Shown: positions 33,577-44,867 of the stretch, piece by piece
How positions within the stretch are numbered: position 1 is the first letter of the stretch
How the letters are laid out: each line of letters opens with the position of its first letter
From: Pogostemon cablin
Taxonomy: Eukaryota; Streptophyta; Magnoliopsida; Lamiales; Lamiaceae
Direction: 5' to 3'
Assembly (NCBI GenBank): GCA_023678885.1
Contig: CM042982.1
Location: 7,936,001 to 8,000,000, forward strand
Length of the DNA stretch: 64,000 bases
Made by a program: the position numbers and the translations under genes
Notes under the pieces: generated by a model
Told to the model about the DNA's origin: nothing
Database searches by the model: none
The model's input: only the letters and a program-made list of their open reading frames with translations

Positions 33577-36500
33577 CTAACGGAACTCATCGTGTAGTCC
33601 ATAATCACCATCTTCATCTTCATTAAATACAGCACTGTAGAAAACATATGGACTCTCAATCATCTCTGTTAAGGTCAGCCGTCCATCCTTGTCTGAATCA
33701 GCCTGCATATTTGGGGAGTGAATCTTCAATAAAGTATTGCAATAGCATTTCAAGTTTTCAACAGCACAGAAAAGGTTGTGTGGTTCCACCAAACATTCAC
33801 ACATACAACAATGACGATGTGTGTAGAAAGAATGTGTTGTGCTAAATCCAAGATTGCAGGTTCATCAATTCCATGGCTCCTTACTAGACTCAACACATCT
33901 ATGAAACTCGGCACATAATAAGTGGAAAAACCATTAAAGACTCTAAAGACGCTTCAATTGCAAAAGATACTCGAGTAGGCCTTTACGATGGAAAAGCTGC
34001 GAAATGTCTCCCTTTTAATGTTTTAATATAACTCGATTTTATTTTCATCCAATATAACACACAGAATCCGGATGCTGAGTGATAAAGTTACTATGTGAAA
34101 GTAGTGTAGCTTGTATGCAAAAACACCTGCTTTATGCATTTGTGGGGGCTCAGATGATTAAAGTCAGGCATTTGGAGGAAGAAATCAAGAGACACATCTA
34201 ATAGAAATTTAACACGTTCATAGATGTATTAGAAATATAATAAATAGTAGTAGAGAAATAGTAAAAAGAAAAATTATTTCAAAAGTCCCTTTATTATGAC
34301 ATCCCACGTTGATTCCGCACGAATGAGTAGAAGGGCATTTAGTGGGGGGGGGGGACCCTTCACCTCTGATCATATTTTTCGGTTAATTCACCGTTTTCTA
34401 ATTTATATGCCTAACAATTTGGTTTGACATGTCTGATTTGAGCAGGCTGAGAGGATTTACTAGATGGTGGTCCTAGGGGTTGACACCACAGAAGTGGGCC
34501 AAAAGGGGGGGGTTGCCACCTGGCGTGTGCCTTTTGTGGACATCCAGTCTGAAGGGAATGGATTGTTATGGTATCCCCAATCGATTCCACAAGAAAGTGT
34601 GGAAGATCATTTAAGCAGGGTTCAACTCTTTGTCCAGGTTTTAGGTTAAGTTGGGGCTCCCTAGCTTATATGTCTGAAATCCACCCAACCAAAAACAATA
34701 GAGACGGCTTGATTTCAGACCTCATAAAAGAAGAGAAGGGATATCTTCAAACCTTAAAATTAGATCATCTCCACTTGCAGGATTTCCCTTTCTACGAAAA
34801 ATAATACTCAAATGAATTTGTTAGCTAGATTTTCATCCCCACTTGGAAGAATAAAAGAACAACCATTGGGTTTTCATCGTTACATCATTTATAATTTTAG
34901 AGGAGCTAATGTAAAACATTCATAAAAGAGTAAAGAACCACCAAAGACTCATAACGTCAATCTTGAAGTGCAACAGTCGTGACAAAACCACAATTCTGAC
35001 CATGTGCATGTGGGAAGCCAGATAGCAAAAAACACTAGTTATCACACTTTGTTAGCACTCAAAGCACAAACTCTATGCACGATTAGCCACCTGGTATACA
35101 TCCAAAATGTCACTCATCATATGAAGTATTCATCTAATATATGCAAGTTCTTGTGTTGTTTCTCTAATGCCCTCACTCAAAATCAACTCAATCAAAATAT
35201 TAAAAGTTATGACATATTAACAGTTAGTCAGTAAATACATCTCCACAAACTAAACACATACAAAAGGCACACAAAGCCAGAGCACCAAATACCTGATGCA
35301 TTATGTAAGTCTGCTGTTTAGCATAGTAACGCTCTGACGGGTAAAGCTTTCCAACAATGGGAAGTAATTCCACATCAGATAAATGTCTACCGCATAAGAA
35401 AATGAGTATTGTAATAGAGCATACCATTCAAATTAAACAGGAACTTCTAGCTAAATTACCTATCGCCATCTTTGTCAAGCTGGGCAAACATCAATTTAGC
35501 TGGGGTTTCCAGTGAATCTTCTGTGTCGTAGAAAGAATTTAGTCTCTCTTCATCATAATTTCTGACCAAGTCAAAGAGCCCATGGAAGAACTCTTTGAAG
35601 TTGACCTTACCATCTTTGTCACGGTCTTTTTCCCTGAAAAGAATCACATATAAGCGAATAGGCAAGCTGTAAGGAATGAACTCTTCAGTTAGCACATGAA
35701 AATAACAAAAATAATAATAATATCAGATAATGAAAGAGGACATCATGATGAGAATTATTTGTCAATTAAATATGGCAGTTGACTGTCTGATGATCACAAA
35801 TCTCAGTAGATTTTTTATAATCATTAATTATCTAGTAAAATCTACATTAATAGGTTTAAATTTGTATTTTCATCTTGTGTTTATAGATGCCACATGTTGG
35901 AAGTGATTTCCCAATTTCCTTGGTTAGATGCATTTATACTGGAAGGCCCATCAATGACAAGTCGATATGCACCTCAATCATTTCATAAAAAATCACAAGA
36001 AAGACCCAACTTGAGAACTATAAGAACCAATTATAGCAGAATTTTTATTTAGGTAACATGGAAGGATAAAAAATTATAATTAACAACTTCAGTTAAATAT
36101 TCCAAGAAATGGAACAGTACCAGTCTTGTCTATAAACAGATAGTATAATATAGAAACTCTTTTCACCCACATGTGTATATTCCTGTGCATCGGTTAATAT
36201 TTTCTATCAAAATATATGTCAATGGTATCAGTGTCTGAGCAGTAAAGAAGCTATCTTGGGTTTGGGACAAAGTTACTCAAGGAATTATAAACAGGGATAA
36301 AGATGAACAGAAGAATAAAAACCTCCCCTCAAATTAATGACGAAAACGGATCAGAAAAAATGGATCTTCAAAAATTATACATAAAAAACAAGTCTTTCTA
36401 CCATGATATCACATTGTTAAAGTTGGAACAAGTAAGAAAAACTGATGGTTTCCATATATGTCAGAGCCATTTAATCAATGTCTTGATCCGCACACCATTA

Positions 36501-39268
36501 GACAACAGACATCATCCCTGACCATTGAATGCACAAATTTGACACTAAATGGGCTAAAGAAAAACCAGGGGAAACCAATTAGAAAGTACTAACATGCTTA
36601 TGGAAAAGGATATAATACATATCAATGCAGCGAAAGAATAACTTAGGAAAATGAAGTAACTGAAAAAACAGGACTAATGAAGGTACTAAATATTACAGCT
36701 GCAATAAAATGTTGGCACCTTATTTCTTCCTTGCACAGCCAGATAATCAGCTCTGAATTGTTGGTATCAGCCTGATGAAGAAAGCTTTGATCAAAAGGAA
36801 AAACATACTTTTTATAGCAGTTAATAATAGAGCACAAAACATAGAAAAATAGAGTAAAGAGGGTGGAGAGAGAAATAGTTTCTTCAGAAAGTTAATTTAC
36901 AGTTGATCAGATTTAAGAAACTCACTCATTAAACTCCGTAACATTTAAAAGACCATTGTGATCTACATCAGATGCATTAAAATGCTCCTCTGTCCACCAA
37001 CCCATGCCATATCCATCTGAAGCATTTTCTGGAAAGATTCGTTGTCAGGAACATCACCAAGAAAACACATAACTCTGACATTTCTTTTGGGTGGGTGGGG
37101 GGGTTGAGGGTGTGGCTGGGATACCCTCCCAAAAATAACCACAATCCATTAACAAAGCAAACATCAACATACATAGAGAAAGCAGACAATTATCTGATCC
37201 TGTGGTGAGGTAAAAAAGTACTGAAACAAAGAAAGGAAAGAAAGAAAAAATTGATCACGAAATTGGAAAGAACAGGGTGCTCACATATTTCATAACTAAT
37301 AAACATCTAACATATGAAACCATCATGATATCTACATATTAAAATGGAGTAATTTTTTCAACATCACATTGAAATGTCCCATTCAACACCTCTAGTACCT
37401 CATGGAGTTAGAGTCCAAATTGATATAAAGAAATAATAAGAAGAGAGCCAAGAAGGTGAATACGAAATTATCCCCCCTAATTTGAAGAATGTGACCACAG
37501 CATCACTCTTTGCAAGGTTTGGATAACAGAGCAAGCTATTAAGTCATCCCATAATCTAATTGGAGCAATTAGAAAATTACAGTAGAAAGAAGGATTACTG
37601 AATGTGTTCAATCCAAAGGAGCAAATCGATTAACTCATTTATAACCCCCCGAAGAACATGGTAATTCTTAAATAAAACGAAGGAGGAAAACCAGACTGAG
37701 TATTGTAAATCAAAGTTCTGCACATCTTAAAATTCCAATATATGTCCCAAAACTCATAAGTTCACAATTGACCTATAGCCAATGTAGTGTCTCTATTTTC
37801 ACAACTCTCTCTAGTTCCATTGTTGCAATGATCTACATGACATAAAAGGTCTCGTCAATACAAAAGTTCATGTAAAAGGATAAAAACGGAAATTTAATGA
37901 GAGCCAATTTTGTTTTATGCACTTGCTTTCTTCACTCAACTATATTCACCACACAAGATAGAATTAGAAATTAACTGGTTTCTCACCCAAATTCATGAAA
38001 AGTTTGTATCTGAGCTTCTTGTGCAGGGATTCAGTCTAAGACATAGTATTTATGCCATCTCTTTTTCGTTTGGTTTCCAATTTATCAGGTCCAGATCACA
38101 TAATTAATCTAAGAAGTAATAGTAGTTATTTTATTCTAAAGGCATAAGCTATGGATTGCTGTTTAAGAAATAACCAGAGTAGAACTGCACGTGTCACTTT
38201 CATCCAAAATACAGTACTAAAAAATAATCAACGTGATTTTTCACTGGAGTCTGGATTTCATCATCGTATAGAATTGAGAAGACTGATATAAACTTAACAC
38301 AGATTAGATTTAGGGAAAAGGACTTGAGTTATAATGTAGATATTGATTAACTGAAAACACAAAACTATGACATCAACAAGTTAGTCTTTTCATTGATGAC
38401 TAAGATCAAAACACTAATTGCATACATACGACTGATAGAGAAGAAGAAACGAAAAAAGAATTACAATTGATTCCATTTTGCATTCATATCAAAGACTGGC
38501 AACTCCATGGTTTACGAAACTCCATATTTTCAGCAATGCAATGTGAAATATTTTTAAAAAAATCTTCATCCAAGAGCAACATGCGTAAAACCGAGGTGAG
38601 CATTGGACACTAAATAATTGAAACTTAACAATCTCCATGATCAAAAGTTTATTGTACATATACAGTACACACAATAACCAATCTAAAGTCACTAAAAGCT
38701 CACCTGATTTTTTGACCCAGCTAGGAGGCTCATATTCAGCAAAAGAGACAAAGCCATCTTTATTTTTGTCATGAGTTTCCATCTCCCTTCGAGACCTATG
38801 AGTTGCCTCCCTCCGCGTTTGCAGCAAGTTCCACTGAGTCAACTCGGGCTCGCTCAGGTACCCATCCCTCGGGCCAACATCAATCTTTGGGAACAAAAGC
38901 ACCAGCCTGTTAGTCATATTGAATCGCTCCTCATCATTTAAGTAATCCTCGGCGTCCATGAATTCCTCCCACTCAGGCTGCGACTCGTGGCCGGGCGCCG
39001 ACTCAGTCGATTCGAGGTGGTAGTGTTGCCCCCATTCTTTGTCCTCACGCTTAAGCTCGATGTCGGCGATGAGGGGATCGAAAGGGGCGGAACGGCCGTG
39101 GGGGAGGTGAGGGTCGGGCGGAGGGATGAGGGTGAAACTTGAGCGGATTTTGAGGCGCCGGGCACGGTGGCGATGGGCGGGGGGTTTATTGGTGTTGGAG
39201 GAGCGGGAGACGAGGAGTCGGAGGAGTACGGCGACCGCAATGTAAATGATCACAGACGCTTGGCCCAT
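33577..39268 (-). CDS. six-EF-hand Ca2+-binding protein, reticulocalbin/calumenin-like
   Basis: Six coding exons on the minus strand: 39268-38704, 37028-36926, 36784-36719, 35633-35460, 35386-35293 and 33702-33577. All phases join, giving 375 aa. Residues 6-20 form a hydrophobic N-terminal segment (signal anchor or signal peptide) followed by a basic stretch. EF-hand loops begin near D130 (DVGPRDGYLSEPEL, an unusual loop), D167 (DKNKDGFVSFAEY), D209 (DVDHNGLLNVTEF), D248 (DRDKDGKVNFKEF), D298 (DKDGDRHLSDVEL) and D336 (DSDKDGRLTLTEM). Six loops plus an N-terminal membrane/signal segment is the CREC-type plan, and such proteins act in the secretory pathway. The C-terminus is HDEFR, close to but not an ER-retention HDEL. 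The exon 2-3 junction was set by phase and acceptor. Intron 5 carries a TRIM-like element. A hAT MITE lies 59 bp upstream of the ATG. Confidence 0.93.
34292..34678. mobile_element. TRIM-like miniature LTR retroelement, copy 2
   Basis: Direct repeats at about 34292-34416 and 34564-34678 have the same layout as the copy at 1.25-1.67 kb. A purine tract GAAGGGAATGGA precedes the second repeat and AATTTGGTTTGACATGTC follows the first. It is more diverged than copy 1 and contains G-runs of 10 and 8. It lies in the last intron of the EF-hand gene. Confidence 0.65.
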
Positions 39269-39327
39269 CAGACGAAGAGAGCGACTACATGGTCGACTCC
39301 ATTGGCGAATGCATGTGCCAAGTGACT

Positions 39328-39987
39328 GTAGAGATGTAATCGAATCGAGCCGAGTCGAACACTACTAGGTTTGGAGGATCATTTGTTAAAAAATTATCGA
39401 ACTCGAGCCCGAGCTCGTCAAGAAAAAAATATCAAACTCGAGATCGAATTCAAACTATTGGTTAAGACTCTCGCAAACATGTTCACGAACACATAAAGTA
39501 ACTTGTTTATGAATATATTTTCATGAACATTTAAATAATTTTATGTCTGGATATTAAAAGAATGTTTCGTTTATAAACATTTAATGTTATTCATAATATT
39601 AAATAAATAAACTAACAAAATATAATTATAAACGGTAAAAAATATTTAAATATTTAAAAAATCACTTAAGTTATTATCATATTTGTGTGGTTTAATATAA
39701 AATATTTAATTATTGAATATTAATAAATAAATAATAATATATAATTCTAAAGAATAACTATAAAATTTACGAACGCGTTTGCGAGCCATTAGCGAGCCTA
39801 TAAACGAATATGTTCGCGAGCTTTCGAGCCGAACACCCTTAGGCTTGAGTTTGGTTTGATAAACTATTCGAACCCAAAATTTAAGTTTGGTTTGGCTCGT
39901 TAAGGTTAACGAACGAGTTCGAACGAACATTTAATCAAACCGAGACTCGAATAGTTCGCGAACGGTTTGGTTTGGTTACATCCCTAC
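39328..39987. mobile_element. hAT-type MITE, family 'GGATGTAATC', copy 2
   Basis: 660 bp with TIRs GTAGAGATGTAATC and GATTACATCCCTAC-type (here GGTTACATCCCTAC). The flanking 8-mers AAGTGACT (39320-39327) and AAGTGAGT (39988-39995) agree at 7 of 8 positions, as for hAT insertions. It lies between the EF-hand gene's start codon and its upstream DNA. Confidence 0.85.
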
Positions 39988-39995
39988 AAGTGAGT

Positions 39996-41431
39996 GTTAA
40001 TGTGAATTCGATGTTTCTATTTCTAAGGGGTGGGAGAGAGCAGATCTACAATGGAATTATGGAGGTGTAGAGGAAGAAAGAAGATTGAAATGTAAGGGAA
40101 GCATACAACAATGGATGGAATTTTTTTTTGAAAAAAAACAACGGATGGAATATTAAGCTGGTGATTTTGTACACTTTTAGTGGATTTTGAAAAAAAAAAA
40201 ACTTTTAATAGTTTTTGGAAAAGAGATACTCTTTTGTTAGACGGATTTTAGTGAGACGGTTGTTAGACGGGTCGATCCACTATTAAAGTATGTTTATTAT
40301 ATAGGTAAAGAATGTTTATTTGTAGTTAAAGTGTGTCAATAATAAATTATATTATAACATCCTAAAATCATATTATAATTCATCATTTGTCCTATTTTAA
40401 AAAACATAATTTAACAATCATTAACCACACTTTATATATATAATAGACATACTTTAACATGTCTCATGAACCGTCTTACATATTTAATGTCTCACAAGAG
40501 AATTTCTTTTAGGGAGGGTAGGTCTTATGTGATGTCATCTCACGTGAGACCATTTTTTATTTTTTAAAATAATTATCACTTTCGCTATAAAACATTATCA
40601 CTTTCGTTATAAAATGTTATCACTTTTTATTTATACTATAAATTGTTCATGAAATAACATTATCACTTTTCATTAATTTAATATCACTTTTTGACCGTCT
40701 TAGGTAAGCCCTTACATGAGACGGCCCCACACAAATCTTTGTCTCGAAAAAATTATAGTGAGAGGTATTTTTCCAAAATAAACTATTAAGTCTTAGATAA
40801 TTTTTATATTTTGGTGTTACATATCATGCAAGAAGCAAAATCTCAATCCTATCATTTGGGTCAATCTATACCACAATTCACAATAAGAAATGCAATATCA
40901 AAATATAATAGTAGATCCGAACCAAGTTAATAATTGGATACCTTTGGTGAATTTGGGATAGGAATAATCAAGTTATTATTTTCCATATTTGCATTAGAAT
41001 TTATATACTCCCCTCGCTCATGAAAATGTTCATATTTTTCACTTATAGTAAAATAGCTCATATATGGTTTATCACGTAGACGCTCATCATCAATACAATT
41101 ATCCACTGTCTCTATTAGTTCCATAAGTATGTTTAAATCCAATTTTGATTCTTTAACTATATTACCTAATTCTCAATTTCATTCGGTTCTATCCAATTTT
41201 AGTTGTATGCCACTTGAATTACTAAGTGTTGTCGGAATGTGTACGTGTCTTGGCTTTTGACCAAAAATTGGGGATTTTGAAAAATCTCACATGGAAAGCT
41301 TGGTGAAAGTTCACACATTGATATTTTGCCAAATAGTAATGTTTTCAACTAAGCACCACATCACCGGGAATTAAAATGTAAATATAAATAATTGATTTAA
41401 ATTTCAATTAATGAACAATTAATAGTAAATT
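39996..41431. other. spacer with MITE-like fragments
   Basis: Words such as GTGAGACGG, AGACGGGTCGATCCAC (about 40250) and CGTGAGACC, GAGACGGCCCCACACAA (40545, 40717) recur in both orientations. They look like ends of a GTCTCAC-type MITE family, but boundaries are not resolved. No gene. Confidence 0.35.
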
Positions 41432-41665
41432 GAGAAATTATCACAAATGATCACTAAGTATTACTAAACCCACAAATAATCGATATCTTTTGAAAATTCA
41501 ATTTTAATCATTTTTTTGTCAAATTTTGATCATTTAAAAATGCACAAAAAATGACTAAAATTGAAAATTGTAATAGTTAAATGATCAAATGCGATTTTAT
41601 GATAATTTGACAAAAGACTTAAAGACCAAATATGATAATTTGATAGAAAAAAATTATAATTTCTC
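41432..41665. repeat. 234-bp TIR element, orientation 1
   Basis: GAGAAATTATCAC at the left, ATAATTTCTC at the right. The interior contains AAATTTTGATCATTT and TGATAATTTGACAAA. The reverse complement occurs at 42502-42734. Confidence 0.75.
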
Positions 41666-41712
41666 ACATTATACTAAAATTATCACAATATCATAATTTT
41701 TTTTAAAGATAA

Positions 41713-41950
41713 TACTCCCTCCGTCCCCTTGATACGTATCAATTTCCCATTTTTGTCAGTCTCATTACAAAATATTCATTTTCTTTTTTAGATTGATGTG
41801 ATCACACATGACCCCACACTCAATACTAATACAACTACTCACAACACTTTAAAATATTATTTCTCTCATCTCAAAATAAATTAAATTATTATACTCCTTA
41901 ATCCACGTGCAAAAAGTAAACGAATACATTTCAAGGAGACGGAGGGAGTA
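41713..41950. repeat. Stowaway-like MITE
   Basis: TACTCCCTCCGTCCCCTTGA to TCAAGGAGACGGAGGGAGTA: a near-perfect 20-bp TIR with TA borders. Confidence 0.9.
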
Positions 41951-42258
41951 TATTTAAAAGAATATTTTCAAAATCGGATCGAACCGGTCGGCTCGACTGG
42001 AAATCTGGGTCACACCCAACAAACTATTTAAGGTTGAATTGGGTTGGACAGGAAAATCGGTTGAACCGGTCCAACTAATTTTGTATAAATTTTTTAAAAT
42101 TTTCCTTTTTAATTTTATGATGTTTCACCCGCTAGATCGGTTCAACCAGTTTTTCTGGTCCAATCTGATTCAACTCTTTTTTTGTATTCCGAACTAGTTT
42201 CGCTCCGGTTTATGGTCTAACCGACCGGTCAGACCCGATTTCAAAAATATTGCTTATA

Positions 42259-42486
42259 TACTACCTCCGTATGTCTCAAATGATAACTTTTATTTTTGCA
42301 CGTGAATTAAGGAGTATTATTATTTAATGTGCGGTGGGTAATTGTTTTGGTGGGTGTGTGTGTCCCATATTTTAATTGTATTAGTGAATGTGTGTGAGTC
42401 TCATATATGTAAACAGAGAAATGAGACCCTTGGTGCGGATACTTAAAATGGAAAAATGAGACTCTTTGGGGTGGACGGAGGGAGTA
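42259..42486. repeat. Stowaway-like MITE
   Basis: TACTACCTCCGTATGTCTCA to GGGGTGGACGGAGGGAGTA. The interior ATTAAGGAGTATTATTATTTAATGTG is shared with other family members (for example the copy at 58.15 kb). Confidence 0.85.
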
Positions 42487-42501
42487 TTTTTATGATATTA
42501 T

Positions 42502-42734
42502 GAGAAATTATAAAAAAAAATCGGTCAAATTATCACATTTGATCATTTAAGTCTTTGTCAAATTATCATAAAATCCGCATTTGTTCCTTTAATTATTACA
42601 ATTTTCAATTTTAATCATTTTCGGGACCAAAATTGACAGAAATTACCAAAATTTGACAAAAAAAAATTAAAATTGAAAATTTAGAAAGATACGCTTAGTA
42701 ATACTCACTCAAGTGACATTTGTGATAATTTCTC
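42502..42734. repeat. 234-bp TIR element, orientation 2
   Basis: GAGAAATTATAAAA to TTTGTGATAATTTCTC; the inverted counterpart of the element at 41432-41665. Confidence 0.75.
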
Positions 42735-43060
42735 ATAGTAATTCATCCAAACCCTTGTAATCCAAAAATCCATCGCCTGGTGAAATCAATTGCTTAGCCA
42801 CCACACACCATGATTCCATAGTTGCAGCCCTGAACTCTATTTCTCTTCCATCCTCTTCCTCCACCACCAGCCTACGACATCCTCCCTACCACCGGCCCAA
42901 AAATATGTCTTCCACCGCCCCCGATTCCCCCAATACTTACAACCACTGCAGACCCACCCGATTCACCGCCACCAATCTCTGCAACCTTCTCTTACGAGCT
43001 GCACCCTCTCTCAAATTTCTGTAGTGTGAATTAACGGGTTTAGAATTTTAGTAAGGTTTA
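42735..43060. other. exon-like CCA/proline-rich fragment
   Basis: About 42770-43020 is GC-richer and CCACC-rich, unlike the surrounding AT-rich DNA. One frame opens at the ATG near 42905 for 39 codons (MSSTAPDSPNTYN...). It could be a relic of a gene's first exon or a captured fragment. No homology is recognised. Confidence 0.25.
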
Positions 43061-43685
43061 ACATTAGATCTTGAATGAAGAATTTGAAATCTCCTATGAA
43101 AGGGGTTATTTGTTGCTTAAAATGGGTTGTCAGATAATTTGAGGCAATTATAATGAACCCATCTGAATTTTCGCAATGGTCTTTTTTCTGCTTAGTAGGC
43201 CGGGGGCGGCAAGATTATATAAATAGAGGAGAGAGAATTAACGCAGACTGAAAATTGCAGTGTAGTGTTTTGATGGAGGAGAGATTGGTTAATTGGAGAG
43301 GAAGTGACACATAGTTGGCAAAATATAAGTAACTCAACTATCACTCTAGTTTTTCATGTTCAAAATCCCCAATTCTTTTGTCTATACACCATTCCACTGA
43401 AATTTAGTATTTTCCGATCACAAAGTACTAAAATTGAGCTAAAAGGATTACAATTGAACAGAATAAATTTGAGAATTACTTGCTTGAACCACCAAAATTG
43501 GATTTGGCTATATTTATGAGACCAATAGCGATAATTACTCTATTAAATAATAATATTCTTAAATACATGTACGAGGACTTATGCATAAGAGGGGTATTTA
43601 AACTAACGAAATGAAATCATTCACATGGATTCTATTTAACATGAGAAAGTACCAAAACCATTTATGGATAAGGTTAATTAATTAA

Positions 43686-43935
43686 GGGTTAATTGAAAAA
43701 AAAATCACTGAACTTTACTATTATTGTAAATTAATATTCATTTTTAACAAATTACAAAAAAATCACAACCTTTAAGTATTGCTGCAAAATAAACCCAAAA
43801 AATCATACTTTTTATCAAAAAATGGATTTATTTTGCAGCAATACTTAAAAGTGATGGTTTTTTTGCACTTTCTTGAAAGTGGAGATTAATTTGCAATAGA
43901 TGTAAAATTCGTGGTTTTTTTTTTGCAATTAACTC
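43686..43935. repeat. hairpin MITE
   Basis: GGGTTAATTGAAAAAAAAATCAC on the left pairs with GTGGTTTTTTTTTTGCAATTAAC on the right. The centre also pairs: AAGTATTGCTGCAAAATAAA with TTTATTTTGCAGCAATACTT. The element is almost entirely a fold-back. Confidence 0.8.
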
Positions 43936-43950
43936 ATTAATTAATACTAT

Positions 43951-44233
43951 TACTCCCTCCATCCCATATTTATATTCACACTTTTCGTTTTCGTCCGTCC
44001 CACACTTATCTTCACCATCTAAAAAAGGAAACTTAACATAAACTAACATCAAAAGTTCTCTTAAATTCAAAAATACCACTCTCACCTAACACATATAACA
44101 TATTTTATAATTTATTTATTACCTAAAAATACCACAATACTTTTAAAAAGTTAATAAAATTGGTCAAAAAGTAACTTTTCTTAAACTCCGTATCCATAGT
44201 ACCGATGAACATAAGTCCGAAAAAAAGGAGTAC
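43951..44233. repeat. Stowaway-like MITE, eroded right end
   Basis: TACTCCCTCCATCCCATATTTA at the left and AAAAAAAGGAGTA at the right. Confidence 0.65.
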
Positions 44234-44499
44234 TACTTACTCATAACTCTCTTAATTTATTTTCTATGCTTACTATGGACATCTAAATATTTTTAAAATT
44301 GAGAAATAATGTTTATTTATTTAATTTTCGATGAAGTTGAATACAAGACAGATGAAAATTGAAAGGTTACAATTTTTCTTTTTAGTAAAAGTTCTAACTA
44401 CCACTTACTATTAATAGTCTAATATAACTACTTATTATAAATAAAATAATATTTATGTGAAAAAGGAAATGAGAACATTTGCTTGTGAGCGAGAGATTA

Positions 44500-44867
44500 T
44501 TATGACATAATATTACCGAAATGTTCACGTAAGAAGCCAATCCCTTTACTGCGGAGCATTCGATCCGTTAAAACTCACAATTAAACTTTCTCTCTCGTTT
44601 GCATCGACACTCATTTTCTTCAAATCTCCATTAACGCCCATTTGTCTTTCTACTGTGTTTCTGTGTACAAGTAAGGGAATAAAGCTTAAATCTCGATCAA
44701 GGTTCGATTTCTTTTTCTCCCTCATTTTCAAGGTATGCGATCTGTTATGCCGAGTTATCACCGCATTGCTTGCCCCCCTCCCCCTTTTTCGATTATTTAT
44801 TATGGGCTTATTTTATGCTCTACGTATGATTCATTCAGGCGGATTATCTGATTTGTTTGATCTGAAA
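44500..44867 (+). promoter_or_regulatory. 5' leader of the biotin carboxylase gene with a leader intron
   Basis: A CT-rich leader (CTTTCTCTCTCG at about 44585) leads to a donor CAAG|GTATGC at 44733, with an acceptor TTCATTCAG ending at 44838. This implies a 106-nt intron in the 5' UTR, 29 nt before the ATG. It is inferred from splice signals only. Confidence 0.5.

Noticed and set aside
38938..39240. Ser/Pro-rich minus-strand frame
   Set aside because: It is a shadow in another frame of exon 1 of the EF-hand gene.
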